Shown here: positions 32,159-42,666 of the stretch, one piece after another
Position numbering within the stretch: the stretch's first letter is position 1
Layout: every line of letters starts with the position of its first letter
NCBI GenBank assembly: GCA_902794395.1
Contig: CADBHB010000007.1
Coordinates: 73,966-116,631, forward strand
Source of the DNA: an uncultured Ruminococcus sp.
GTDB lineage: Bacteria; Bacillota; Clostridia; Oscillospirales; Acutalibacteraceae
Direction of reading: 5' to 3'
Length of the DNA: 42,666 nt
The notes under the pieces: model-generated
Seen by the model: only the letters and a program-made list of their open reading frames with translations
What the model was told of the DNA's origin: nothing
Databases searched by the model: none
Program-made: the position numbers and the translations under genes

Positions 32159-32964
32159 GAGACGTATCCTTTGGACAGTATTTCCCCGGAAAAAGCCCTA
32201 TGCACAGGCTTGACCCGCGCGGAAAGCTCATTATGTTCATCGCGTTTATCGTGATAATCTTCTGCACCTTTAACTACGTGTCGCTTGGCATAACCGCCGC
32301 GTTTACCGTTTTGTTTTTGGTGCTCAGTCAAATATCTCCAAAGTTTTATTTCAAAAGCCTCAAGGTGATCATATTCATCGTCATCTTCACCTCTCTGCTC
32401 AATTTGTTTTACGGTAGCGGCGAGCCGCTGTGGCAGTGGGGCATCCTGCGTATCACGGTCAATGGCATCAACCGCGCCGTCTTTGTTACGGTGCGCATCG
32501 TCTGCCTTATCCTCGCCGGCTCCTGCCTGACGTTCACTACTTCGCCAACGGAGTTGACCGACGCGATCGAACGGCTGATGAAGCCGCTCAAGGTGATCCG
32601 TTTTCCCGTGCATGAGATAGCGATGATGATGTCGCTGGCGCTGCGCTTTGTGCCCACGCTGCTCGAGGAGACCGACAAAATAATGGCGGCGCAGAAGGCG
32701 CGCGGCGCGGATATGGAATCGGGCAACCTGTTCAAGCGCGTCAAGGCGCTAATACCTATTTTGATACCGCTGTTTGTCTCCGCCTTCAGGCGTGCCTACG
32801 ACGTGGCTACCGCCATGGAGTGCCGCTGCTACCGCGGAGGCGCGGGTCGTACCCGCATGAAACAGATCCATTTGTCGGCGCGCGATGTCGCGGCGTTCAT
32901 CGTGACCGCGCTGACGATCGGCGGAGTGATAGTATGCAACATCTTTTTGAAGAGAGTGCTGTGA
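32152..32964 (+). CDS. ecfT: ECF transporter transmembrane T component
   Basis: 270 residues from GTG 32152, 7 nt after GGAGGG and overlapping the ecfA2 stop. Several membrane helices follow an N-terminal HRLDPRGKL motif typical of EcfT. The coupling helices carry the Ala-Arg-Gly motifs (AQKARGADMES and the Cys-Arg-Cys-Tyr-Arg-Gly stretch) that insert into the ATPases. It joins the S components to EcfA1/A2. Confidence 0.93.
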   Translation: MVRDVSFGQYFPGKSPMHRLDPRGKLIMFIAFIVIIFCTFNYVSLGITAAFTVLFLVLSQISPKFYFKSLKVIIFIVIFTSLLNLFYGSGEPLWQWGILRITVNGINRAVFVTVRIVCLILAGSCLTFTTSPTELTDAIERLMKPLKVIRFPVHEIAMMMSLALRFVPTLLEETDKIMAAQKARGADMESGNLFKRVKALIPILIPLFVSAFRRAYDVATAMECRCYRGGAGRTRMKQIHLSARDVAAFIVTALTIGGVIVCNIFLKRVL

Positions 32965-33698
32965 GGAACCTGCTGCTCACCCTATGTTATGACGGCAAGT
33001 GCTTTCACGGCTGGCAGATACAGCAAAACGCCTTCACCGTGCAGGAAGCCCTGCAAACGGCGCTGGGCAAGATCATCGGCGACGGGTTTGACGTCAAAGG
33101 CTGCAGCCGCACCGACAGCGGCGTACACGCCAATATGTACTGCGTCAGCCTGAAAACCGCCCACCCGATCCCCTGCGAGAGGTTGAAGGCAGCGCTCAAC
33201 CGCTGGCTTCCGCTGTCTGTAGCGGTGCTGGACTGCACGCAGGTCGACGCCGACTTTCACGCGCGTTACAGCTGTAAAAGCAAGGAATACATATATAAGA
33301 TCTGGAATTCTCAGGTGCGCAACCCGTTTTTGGAGGGCTACGCCCTGCACTACCGCTATCCGCTCAACGTTCAGCAGCTTAACCGCGCGGCTCAGGCGTA
33401 CGTCGGCTTGCACGACTTCACCTCCTTTTGCACGCTCGACAACCGCGAGCAAGGGGATATGCGCCGAAATGTTATGCTCTTTTCAGTGACCCGCGAGGGC
33501 GATATGGTTATCATGCGCGTAGAAGCCGACGGCTTCCTCTACAATATGGTGCGTATCATGGTAGGCACGCTGCTGCGTGTGGCACAGGGCAAGATACCGC
33601 CCGACGGCATTCCGGCTATCATCGAGAAGCGGGACAGAAAATACGCGGGACCCACCGCACAGGCGTGCGGCTTGTATTTGAATAAGGTAAGGTATTGA
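32961..33698 (+). CDS. truA: tRNA pseudouridine synthase A
   Basis: 245 residues from GTG 32961, overlapping the ecfT stop (GTGA) and giving the usual start MRNLLLTLCYDG. An in-frame ATG at 32934 with GGAG upstream is a possible alternative. The catalytic aspartate is D52 in GCSRTDSGVHA. The YIYKIWN and DGFLYNMVRIMVGTLL motifs fit TruA, which modifies positions 38-40 of tRNA anticodon arms. truA after ecfA1-A2-T is a common Firmicutes arrangement. Confidence 0.96.
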   Translation: MRNLLLTLCYDGKCFHGWQIQQNAFTVQEALQTALGKIIGDGFDVKGCSRTDSGVHANMYCVSLKTAHPIPCERLKAALNRWLPLSVAVLDCTQVDADFHARYSCKSKEYIYKIWNSQVRNPFLEGYALHYRYPLNVQQLNRAAQAYVGLHDFTSFCTLDNREQGDMRRNVMLFSVTREGDMVIMRVEADGFLYNMVRIMVGTLLRVAQGKIPPDGIPAIIEKRDRKYAGPTAQACGLYLNKVRY

Positions 33699-33809
33699 GA
33701 AGTTTATAATGAAAAATGAGAAAACAAAACGGAAAACCCGGTTTTAAGTTTGCGGTTTCCGCTATTGGATTTTTCTATAACCAATCACTTCCGTAAGTTG
33801 GGTGACACT

Positions 33810-35087
33810 ATGTTTAAGAAAATAAAAGGGCGGTTCGCCGAGCGCAAGACTCAGAAAGAGCGCACCGTCATCAGCTACGAGGATATGCCGCTCGAGGATT
33901 ACGAGCAGGAAAAAACCGAGATGTCCCCGAAGGCTGTCAAAAAAATAATCATCGGCGTGCTTATCGCCTTGGGCGTGGGACTCATCGTTTTTGCCATAGC
34001 CAACCGCGAAAAGCTGACCTGGGACAATATCACCATCTGGTGGAACTACGAGGTGCTGGGCACTGCGGGCAAGGGCTATCCCGTCAACGTGGTCGGCAGC
34101 GAGGTGGAATCGGGCAACTTCGCAATCAATCAGGGGCGCGTCGCCTATGCCTCCGACACCTCCTTCATCACCCTCAATTCTACCGGCAGGGAGATATGCA
34201 ACTCTCAGCTGCGCTACACCAAGCCTGTTATGAAGGCGGCAGGCAACCGTTTCCTTGCCTTCGGCTTGGGCGAACAGGGCTTTCAGGTGCAGAAGTTTGA
34301 CAAAAAGCTGTATTCCGGCACCGCTGAAAACGCGATATTCGCGGGCGACATCGCCTCCAACGGAAGGTATTGCATAGTAACGGAGGGCAACGGCTTCTAC
34401 AGCGAGCTTTTTGCCTACGATAAAAACAATAACAGGATATTTAAATATTCTTTTTCGGAATATTATATCAATACAGTGGCAATCAATAAAAAGGGGACAG
34501 GCTGCGTAGCCTGCGGCATCAGCAATAATAACGGCGAGATGAAGACCGGCGTTTACGTGCTCGATTTCTCCAAAAAAGAGCCAAAAGCCACCTATGAGAT
34601 CGAGGGCGACTACATTCTCGACTCCAAATACATCAGCACCAACCGCGTCGCGTTGGTGGGCGGCAGCGCCTCATATGTGGTGAAGGTAGATGATAAAATC
34701 ATCAAAAAGGTAGAGTACGGGGGCATGCCTCTTGAAAACTACTGCTTCAATCCCTCCACCCATACCTTCTCGCTGGCGCTTTCTCAGAGCGGCGACGGCA
34801 GAAGCTGTGCTCTGATAACCTACAACGACGGCGGCGGACAAAACTCCCGTGTCAACAGCGAATACGGCTGCGACTCCCTGTCAACCTACAAGGGGACCAT
34901 CGCCACGCTCGACGGCAACATGATCTACGCCTACTCGGGCGGCAAGCTCAAATACTCCTGTTACGCCGGCACCGGTTCAAAACGCATGATACTCAATTCA
35001 GGCAGCGAGGCGTTCGTGTTAAGCGTCAACCAGGTGCGGAAGATCGATCTGACCCGCCGTTCATCTCCCGATTCTGCGAAGAAATAG
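33810..35087 (+). CDS. Membrane-anchored beta-propeller-like protein (DUF5711-like)
   Basis: 425 residues from ATG 33810, which follows GGGTGA; the frame is open upstream without a ribosome site. A basic, charged N-terminus is followed by one membrane segment at about 44-63 and a large extracellular part with repeating blade-like strands (GNFAINQGRVAYASDTSFITLNSTG, FAINKKGTGCVACG, GTIATLDGNMIYAYSGGKL). I associate this layout next to a CvpA gene with DUF5711 of Clostridia, function unknown. The next gene starts 6 bp after its stop. Confidence 0.7.
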   Translation: MFKKIKGRFAERKTQKERTVISYEDMPLEDYEQEKTEMSPKAVKKIIIGVLIALGVGLIVFAIANREKLTWDNITIWWNYEVLGTAGKGYPVNVVGSEVESGNFAINQGRVAYASDTSFITLNSTGREICNSQLRYTKPVMKAAGNRFLAFGLGEQGFQVQKFDKKLYSGTAENAIFAGDIASNGRYCIVTEGNGFYSELFAYDKNNNRIFKYSFSEYYINTVAINKKGTGCVACGISNNNGEMKTGVYVLDFSKKEPKATYEIEGDYILDSKYISTNRVALVGGSASYVVKVDDKIIKKVEYGGMPLENYCFNPSTHTFSLALSQSGDGRSCALITYNDGGGQNSRVNSEYGCDSLSTYKGTIATLDGNMIYAYSGGKLKYSCYAGTGSKRMILNSGSEAFVLSVNQVRKIDLTRRSSPDSAKK

Positions 35088-35093
35088 GTTGTT

Positions 35094-35768
35094 ATGATTT
35101 TTGATATTCTGATAATTCTTATCATACTTTTGTTTGTGCTGCTCGGCGTATGGCGCGGGGCGGCAAGGACTCTGCTTAATCTCGCGGCTGTCACGGTGAG
35201 CGCCATAATCGCCCGCTTTGCCGCTTCGGCTTTGGCAGCGGCGGTGTATGAGCACTTTATCAAAAAAACAGTGACCGACAACATCACCCGTCTTATAACG
35301 GAAAGCGGCGAGCAGTACGCGGCGCAGCACAGTATGCAGGCGCTGCCCGGCGGAGTAAAAAGCCTGATAGGCGTCTTTTCGCGGATGTTCGGTGTAGCTC
35401 CCGACGATCTGCAAGGGCGGCTGGTATCGTCCACCGCTCAGCCTGAGCAGGTGGCGCGCGCTATCGAAAAGCCGCTGGGAGAGCTGACTATCTGCATCCT
35501 CAGCGTTTTGATAATGCTCGTTTTGTTTATCGCACTATCGCTGGTGTTGAAGGCGGTCATCCGCCTGACGCTAGGCTTCTTTGAGCTTCCCGTCGTGCGC
35601 GGACTTAACAAGCTGCTGGGCGGCGTGCTGGGCGCCGTAGAGGGCTTGGTGGTCGTTTTGGTCGCGGTCAACCTGGTCTATATCCTCGTTAGCTGCACCA
35701 ACCCGGCGGCAGCGGAAAACAACGCCGTGTTCGGAAGGTTGTTTGAAGCGTTGATACTTTTCAAATAA
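35094..35768 (+). CDS. CvpA family membrane protein
   Basis: 224 residues. Membrane segments at the N-terminus (FDILIILIILLFVLLGVWRGAARTLLNLAAV), a soluble stretch, then two more segments (LSVLIMLVLFIALSLVLKAVI; KLLGGVLGAVEGLVVVLVAVNLVYIL). The RGAARTLLNL and LGGVLGAVEG pieces match the CvpA/colicin V production family, membrane proteins of uncertain function. It forms a pair with the preceding DUF5711-like gene. Confidence 0.8.
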   Translation: MIFDILIILIILLFVLLGVWRGAARTLLNLAAVTVSAIIARFAASALAAAVYEHFIKKTVTDNITRLITESGEQYAAQHSMQALPGGVKSLIGVFSRMFGVAPDDLQGRLVSSTAQPEQVARAIEKPLGELTICILSVLIMLVLFIALSLVLKAVIRLTLGFFELPVVRGLNKLLGGVLGAVEGLVVVLVAVNLVYILVSCTNPAAAENNAVFGRLFEALILFK

Positions 35769-35920
35769 GCAGGATCAAACGATAATTGCTTTTATTTTTC
35801 CGTCGGCGAGAAATACTTTAAAATCGTCGGCATTACCTTATTATAAATCTCAAAGCTTTTGCTCCTGCCCGAGCTTTTGGCGGCGGCAGGTACACTGAGC
35901 TTACAAAAATCTTACTGTGC

Positions 35921-35954
35921 GATCCGCATGGCAGAATATCGCGGTATCGCCTTA
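35921..35954 (+). promoter_or_regulatory. Leader hairpin, GCGGTATCGCCTTA family, copy 3
   Basis: GATCCGC (35921-35927), 13 nt, GCGGTATCGCCTTA (35941-35954). GCGAT-CCGC (from 35919) pairs with GCGG-T-ATCGC, nine pairs and one bulge. CGCC (35948-35951) could pair with GGTG (35961-35964) in the ribosome site of pgsA. GATCCGC and the 14-base 3' arm are identical to copy 1 at 492-524. Confidence 0.5.
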
Positions 35955-35970
35955 GAAAATGGTGATAACA

Positions 35971-36546
35971 ATGGAAAGCTGGCATTTCAGTCGAAAGGAC
36001 CTGGTGACGGTACCTAATATCCTCACTTACCTCCGTATCCTTTTGATTGCCCCATTTGTGTATTTTTTTCTTCAAAAGAACTATATTGTAGCGGCGGTGC
36101 TTATCGGTATTTCCGGACTTACCGACTGCTTTGACGGTTTTCTCGCCAGAAGTCTTAATCAGGTGACGTCGCTGGGAAAGATACTCGACCCCATAGCCGA
36201 CAAGGTCACGCTGATCTCGGTGGCGGTTTGTATGCTTATCTATATGCCGAATATCCTGCCCATCATGCTGGTGCTGGTCGCCAAGGAATTTATGATGTTT
36301 TTGGGCGGTTTCATTCTGCTGCTCAAGCGCATCACGCCGCCGCCCGCAAATATCTTCGGCAAGATAGCGACCGTAGTGTTCTATTTCGTCATTTGCCTAA
36401 TTATCTTTTTAAAGGCAGCTTACAACATAGAGATAGTCGAGCTTATCATCGCGGGCACCGTGTTTGTAGCCATAGTTATGCTGGTGGCGCTGGCGCAGTA
36501 TATCGCCATGTATTTGCATTTAGTGCGCAAGTCAAACGAAAAATAA
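35971..36546 (+). CDS. pgsA: CDP-diacylglycerol-glycerol-3-phosphate 3-phosphatidyltransferase
   Basis: 191 residues from ATG 35971, 4 nt after GGTGAT; an ATG at 35959 lacks a ribosome site. An integral membrane enzyme with the complete CDP-alcohol phosphotransferase motif: D52, D55-G56, A59-R60, G69, D73, D77. NILTYLRI near the start is typical of PgsA. It makes phosphatidylglycerol phosphate in the membrane. A leader with a conserved hairpin precedes it, unusual for this gene. Confidence 0.92.
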   Translation: MESWHFSRKDLVTVPNILTYLRILLIAPFVYFFLQKNYIVAAVLIGISGLTDCFDGFLARSLNQVTSLGKILDPIADKVTLISVAVCMLIYMPNILPIMLVLVAKEFMMFLGGFILLLKRITPPPANIFGKIATVVFYFVICLIIFLKAAYNIEIVELIIAGTVFVAIVMLVALAQYIAMYLHLVRKSNEK

Positions 36547-36608
36547 CCGATCGTTTCAGGTGATCGTAAATATAGATCAATTCACATCAAAAAGCAAAGG
36601 AGAATATT

Positions 36609-38936
<2,328 letters not shown>

Positions 38937-38994
38937 TCCATTCTTTGTACCTCAAAACGCAGTAATGACTTAAGTGTAGGAAAAGAGGGTTATT

Positions 38995-41208
38995 ATGGCT
39001 GTTTGTCCAAATTGCGGTTATCAATCTCAAGGAGATCCTCCGGTCTGTGTTAATTGCGGCGCGAGGTTTCGCCCTTACGGTGTACCCTATCCGGAGCCGG
39101 TGCCGGCAAATATCCCCCCGAAAAAGAAAAGCAAAACGCCCTACATCATTTTGTTCTCGCTTTTGGGTGTGCTGGTGGTCATGGCGGTAGCAGCCTGCGT
39201 TATGATGCTAAATTCCCCGCGCAAGCATAAAAAGGCTCCCGAGTATTCCTGCGCCCAGTTCACTGATGAATTCAACCGCGTCAACGCCGATGAAGAGGAC
39301 GCGGTGCAGCTTGATCCCGAGGGCTGGACGGTCAACGATGAGCAGCAGTCATACGAGTACAACGGCGACGATTTCAAGATAATAGCCGCGACCGACGAGC
39401 CCTCAAACGAGGACGCTAAGATCTCTTCTGTAGCTATAAGCCCCACCACAACAAAGCAGGGGGAGCAAGCCGCCACCCAAAGCGTTATGGTGTTTGAGGA
39501 AGGCAAAACGCAGGACGAGATCGAGGAAGATATGAAACGCCTGAAAAACGGCGAGACCGATAAGGTCGTCTACGACAATACCGAGATCACCTACGACCCC
39601 GAAACTGATTCCGTTGTCATTACCCCGCACGGCGGTGAAAGCTCGGATACCAATTCGGATACGGAAAAATCCGAGAACGCTCCGGTGGGAGATGACATCG
39701 ACAACAAGCCGCCTGAGTATTCCGACTTCGTCTCGGGCAACGGCTTTGTCAAGGCGGGCGGCAAGTATATATTCAGCGACGGAAAAACCATCTGCTATAA
39801 AACAAATATCGCCGACTCCGCTCAGACCGTCAAAGATGTCAACAATACCGGCTGGCTGCTTTCAAACGGTGAAACGCTGTACTATGCAGAGAAAACCGAC
39901 AGCGGCTACGCCATGTGCTCGGTGGACATCGACGGAAAAAACGCTAAAACACTCTTCACGGAAAACGAAGAGATTTATCCTATCCACGTGGTCCATAAGT
40001 GTCTTTACTATCTTAAAGATTCGCAGACCTTTATCAAATACGATCTGACCGACAACACCTCCTCTGTCATAAAAGATGTCTCTTTTTCTCCGAACTATTA
40101 TGTGGTGGAAAACGACGCGCTGTACTGTTCCGCGTCATGGAAGTCTTTTCAGGAAAGAAACAGCGTGACTGTTCAGTACTTCAATTTTGACACCGAGGAT
40201 CATAAGGTCTTGATCTCCGGCTGCACGGCTACGCGCTTTGACTATATGCCGGGCAACGGACATCCTCATTTTAACGCCTATCAATTTGTAGATGACAGCG
40301 AGGCGCACTATTCCGAACAGTATATCTGCACACCCGTCAACGGCAAGCTTATTAAGTCCGAAAAGCTGCCCGATCACTCCGAGGCTATTGCCGTTTCACC
40401 TGCTTCGGGCGTTGCGGTGCTGTGCGGCAGATTCAACGGCGCTAAGGAAAAAAGATTCTATTGGTGGGACCCCACCACCGGAAAAGCGGATCTTCTGTTG
40501 ACAGAGACCGATGATGATATTAGGGTGGTGGCCGTCTGTGATACGGATTATCCCGACGACATCTATCTATACGGTTTCACCTATGACGGCACCAAGGGTT
40601 ACGAAGCAAAATATTTCTACAAGGCGTCAAAAGGTATCTTGAAGGCTTACGAGCTGGAGGACAACGCCACCAAGGTGGGCATCCTTACGATCGCACACGG
40701 GTATCTTGTAGATAAAAAGATGATCCCACACAAGCTGACGGAAAAGAAGGAAAGTCCCACTGAACCGACGGCAGAATCAACTGTCGAACCCAGCACCGCG
40801 TCTGCAACAGAAGCGTACACTGTGCCCTCGGAGCAGCCTACGGAAAAAACCTCAGACCGCTTTGAGCCTAACGACTACGGCGAATATGTCGGCACGTGGA
40901 AGAAGGATGGCATGGCGCGATCCTCGAAAAGCGTCGTCATCACTTCTGTTGACGGAAACAAGATAGTTTTTTGTGTCCGATATGTGCTTGCAGGCGGCGT
41001 TAAGTCCGTCTACACCGAAGAAATCTCAGCAACCATCGTTGACGGCAAGGCAGATTTCACCTATACCGACAACTACGGCAATACAGGCAGCGGAACGCTG
41101 GAGCTTTTGGACGACCACGTGCGCATATCAATTTCGTCCAACGGCGAAAACCGCCTCAAGTGCCTGAGCTTCGAGGAAGATCTATACGAATACAGCGTAG
41201 AAACATGA
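38995..41208 (+). CDS. Zinc-ribbon membrane protein with a large extracellular sensor-like part
   Basis: 737 residues. A cytoplasmic zinc ribbon (C4, C7, C18, C21), a Pro/Lys-rich spacer and one membrane segment at about 50-71. The outside part begins with an acidic domain (residues about 80-215), then a beta-propeller-like region with repeats such as FVKAGGKYIFSDGKTICYKT and TLYYAEKTDSGYAMCSVDIDGKN, similar in style to DUF5050. After a Thr/Pro linker (TEPTAESTVEPSTAS) is a beta domain of about 100 residues (YVGTWKKDG ... GTLELLDDHVRISIS). Function unknown; such proteins are common in Clostridia. GAGGG precedes ATG 38995. Confidence 0.75.
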   Translation: MAVCPNCGYQSQGDPPVCVNCGARFRPYGVPYPEPVPANIPPKKKSKTPYIILFSLLGVLVVMAVAACVMMLNSPRKHKKAPEYSCAQFTDEFNRVNADEEDAVQLDPEGWTVNDEQQSYEYNGDDFKIIAATDEPSNEDAKISSVAISPTTTKQGEQAATQSVMVFEEGKTQDEIEEDMKRLKNGETDKVVYDNTEITYDPETDSVVITPHGGESSDTNSDTEKSENAPVGDDIDNKPPEYSDFVSGNGFVKAGGKYIFSDGKTICYKTNIADSAQTVKDVNNTGWLLSNGETLYYAEKTDSGYAMCSVDIDGKNAKTLFTENEEIYPIHVVHKCLYYLKDSQTFIKYDLTDNTSSVIKDVSFSPNYYVVENDALYCSASWKSFQERNSVTVQYFNFDTEDHKVLISGCTATRFDYMPGNGHPHFNAYQFVDDSEAHYSEQYICTPVNGKLIKSEKLPDHSEAIAVSPASGVAVLCGRFNGAKEKRFYWWDPTTGKADLLLTETDDDIRVVAVCDTDYPDDIYLYGFTYDGTKGYEAKYFYKASKGILKAYELEDNATKVGILTIAHGYLVDKKMIPHKLTEKKESPTEPTAESTVEPSTASATEAYTVPSEQPTEKTSDRFEPNDYGEYVGTWKKDGMARSSKSVVITSVDGNKIVFCVRYVLAGGVKSVYTEEISATIVDGKADFTYTDNYGNTGSGTLELLDDHVRISISSNGENRLKCLSFEEDLYEYSVET

Positions 41209-41226
41209 CCCGTTTTCGGGCGACCA

Positions 41227-41260
41227 AAAGGGCTTGTCCGCGGATAAGCCCTTTGTTTTT
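41227..41260 (+). terminator. Intrinsic terminator after the zinc-ribbon gene
   Basis: AAAGGGCTT (41227-41235) and AAGCCCTTT (41246-41254) pair, with an inner TCCGCGGA self-complementary segment, followed by GTTTTT. It ends only one base before the ribosome site of the next gene. Confidence 0.75.
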
Positions 41261-41269
41261 GGAGAAACT

Positions 41270-42307
41270 ATGGAAGAAAACACGCGACAATTTGACCGCG
41301 CGCGAGCGATAGAGGTCTCTCTCACTCGCCGCCGCAGATTCAGAGAAAAGCTGGTGCATCGCTTCGCAAAGGCTATCGCGGATTATCAGCTGGTGAAGCC
41401 CTTCGATAAAATTGCCGTCTGCATTTCAGGCGGCAAGGATTCAATGCTGATGGCAAAGCTGTTTCAGGAGCTAAAGCGGCGCAACAAATTCCCCTTTGAA
41501 TTGGTTTTCCTGGTGATGGACCCGGGCTATCATCCCGAAAACCGCCGTAAGATAGAGAGCAACGCCGCTTTGTTGGATGTGCCTATCACCGTTTTTGAAA
41601 GCGACATATTCAACTCGGTAGTCAATGTGGAAAAATCGCCCTGTTATCTGTGTGCGCGTATGCGGCGCGGCCATCTCTACAAGAAGGCGAAGGAGCTGGG
41701 CTGCAACAAGATCGCGCTCGGACACCACTTCGACGACGTCATCGAAACCACCCTGATGAGCATGCTCTGGGGAGGACAGATCCAGACCATGATGCCCAAG
41801 CTGCACAGCACGAATTTTGAAGGTATGGAGCTTATCCGTCCCATGTATTACATCCGCGAGGAGGACATTATCGCCTGGCGCGACTCAAACGATCTGCAAT
41901 TTTTACGCTGCGCCTGCCGCTTTACCGAAAAACTCGAAAATGAAGCCGGCGACATGGAGTCCGCTTCCAAGCGCAAGGAGACAAAGCAGCTCATTCAGCT
42001 GCTCAAAAAGACCAATCCCGCAGTGGAGGCGAACATCTTCAACAGTATGCACAACGTCGCCCTCGACGCGGTCATCGCCTATAAGACCAAGGGAGAAAAA
42101 CACTATTTTTTGGATGATTATCAGGAGGAAACCATGTTGCCTAACGACCCTATGATACTTCTCAGCTACATCAACACCAAGCTCCGCGACGACTACTCAA
42201 ATCTCGATATGCTCTGCGAGGATATGCAGGCGGACAGGGCAGAAATCGAGCAAAAACTGGCCGCGGCAGACTATAAATATGACGAAAAGCTGAACCGCTT
42301 TGTTTAG
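41270..42307 (+). CDS. TtcA-family tRNA 2-thiocytidine synthetase
   Basis: 345 residues from ATG 41270, 5 nt after GGAG. The PP-loop motif CISGGKDSML (residues 51-60) binds ATP, and the CYLC pair (C125, C128) plus a later Cys (RCACRF) fit the iron-sulfur TtcA group that thiolates cytidine 32 of tRNA. The length is greater than E. coli TtcA (about 310), with an added C-terminal part. It lies between a zinc-ribbon gene and a probable rRNA operon. Another PP-loop tRNA enzyme is the alternative. Confidence 0.85.
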   Translation: MEENTRQFDRARAIEVSLTRRRRFREKLVHRFAKAIADYQLVKPFDKIAVCISGGKDSMLMAKLFQELKRRNKFPFELVFLVMDPGYHPENRRKIESNAALLDVPITVFESDIFNSVVNVEKSPCYLCARMRRGHLYKKAKELGCNKIALGHHFDDVIETTLMSMLWGGQIQTMMPKLHSTNFEGMELIRPMYYIREEDIIAWRDSNDLQFLRCACRFTEKLENEAGDMESASKRKETKQLIQLLKKTNPAVEANIFNSMHNVALDAVIAYKTKGEKHYFLDDYQEETMLPNDPMILLSYINTKLRDDYSNLDMLCEDMQADRAEIEQKLAAADYKYDEKLNRFV

Positions 42308-42666
42308 GAGAAAATACGGGAAATTTTGTTTCTATTGAACAAAATAACTAATATTGTGACAAATTTTTATAGAGATAACAAAAATGAAATTTTTTCAAAA
42401 CTTTTTGAAAAAAATCCCTTGACAACCGCGCGTTTTTAATATATAATAACGCTTGTACTGCTGAGGTGCGGTGCTGAGAAATCAGCACTAAAGACACTCA
42501 AATAGTACAAAAGGACCTTGAAAATTAAACAACGAAAAGAAAGAGACCCGTAATGACTTTGAGTAAAAGATACTCAAGAAATTACAGTGAGTACACACTA
42601 AGATGTACAGTAAATTCACGAACGTGTCAGCAATGATAAGTTCTGGATAAGAGATTAAAGCTCTAA
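42308..42666 (+). other. Promoter and leader of a probable rRNA operon (truncated at the window edge)
   Basis: No gene. AT-rich sequence leads to a strong promoter (42419-42447). The transcript then shows a hairpin GTGCTGA-GAAA-TCAGCAC (42471-42488), the phrase CCTTGAAAATTAAACAACG near 42516-42534 that resembles pre-rRNA leaders of Firmicutes, and a second hairpin TTGAGTA/TACTCAA (42559-42577). No ORF fits. The 16S start is not reached. Confidence 0.6.
42419..42447 (+). promoter_or_regulatory. Strong consensus promoter before the rRNA-type leader
   Basis: Perfect TTGACA (42419-42424) and perfect TATAAT (42442-42447) with a 17-bp spacer, preceded by A/T tracts (around 42375-42415) of the UP-element type. 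Confidence 0.85.

Noticed and set aside
32820-32960. N-terminal extension of TruA
   Set aside because: It overlaps ecfT in another frame and the family begins at the MRNLLLTL segment.
42308-42666. tRNA gene or 16S gene inside the final stretch
   Set aside because: I find no cloverleaf with a proper T-arm sequence and no conserved 16S 5' sequence before the window ends.

Overview
The window looks like the chromosome of a Gram-positive, anaerobic, gut-type Clostridia, most like the Ruminococcaceae. Several things point there. Housekeeping clusters have the Firmicutes arrangement (scpA-scpB with a GerW-type spore protein, a D,D-carboxypeptidase and rluB; ruvCAB; ecfA1-ecfA2-ecfT-truA; pgsA followed by a ClpE-like ATPase). 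There is a dockerin-bearing secreted alpha-amylase. Promoters with near-consensus -35/-10 boxes 17-18 bp apart and strong GGAGG ribosome sites recur throughout. The dockerin plus cohesin-like plus starch-binding architecture recalls the amylosome of Ruminococcus bromii, but the base composition is clearly GC-richer, so I infer a relative and not that species. The GerW half-protein suggests a spore former.

Layout. 1-4510: four secreted, membrane- or wall-anchored proteins. Two share a C-terminal xxTG-type sorting tail (1-336 partial; 1675-2973) and two carry cohesin-like domains and a C-terminal membrane anchor (549-1415; 3476-4510). 4772-4960: rpmB on the minus strand. 5137-10186: one long plus-strand operon (M50 protease, scpA, scpB, a DUF2953-GerW fusion, D,D-carboxypeptidase, rluB). 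10313-13484: three biotin-enzyme genes (CoA-type carboxyltransferase, biotin carrier, oxaloacetate/pyruvate-type carboxyltransferase) without a sodium-pump subunit. 13573-17722 (minus): potABCD polyamine ABC transporter. 18046-23139: a 1,697-residue multidomain amylase. 23411-25045 (minus): a cytoplasmic GH13 enzyme fused to DUF1653. 25163-27212: a small membrane protein, a DUF2804 protein and a lipoprotein. 27313-33698: ruvCAB, a methyltransferase, the ECF energizing module and truA. 33810-41208: envelope proteins (DUF5711-like, CvpA), pgsA, a ClpE-like ATPase and a zinc-ribbon membrane protein. 41270-42307: a TtcA-type tRNA thiolase. 42308-42666: a strong promoter and the leader of what looks like an rRNA operon, cut by the window edge.

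How the parts may work together. The large amylase carries catalytic, starch-binding, dockerin and cohesin-like modules, so it could act both as an enzyme and as an adaptor. The cohesin-like anchored proteins at the left edge, one of them with a domain recognisably related to the amylase's own cohesin-like module, are plausible surface partners, and the xxTG-tailed proteins plausible surface starch binders. The cytoplasmic GH13 enzyme next to the amylase would process imported maltodextrins. All of this partnering is inference from sequence.

Other points of interest are a repeated 5'-leader hairpin ending in GCGGTAT(C/T)GCCTTA before three genes, the DUF2953-GerW fusion with an intact internal ribosome site, and a transcarboxylase-like trio.
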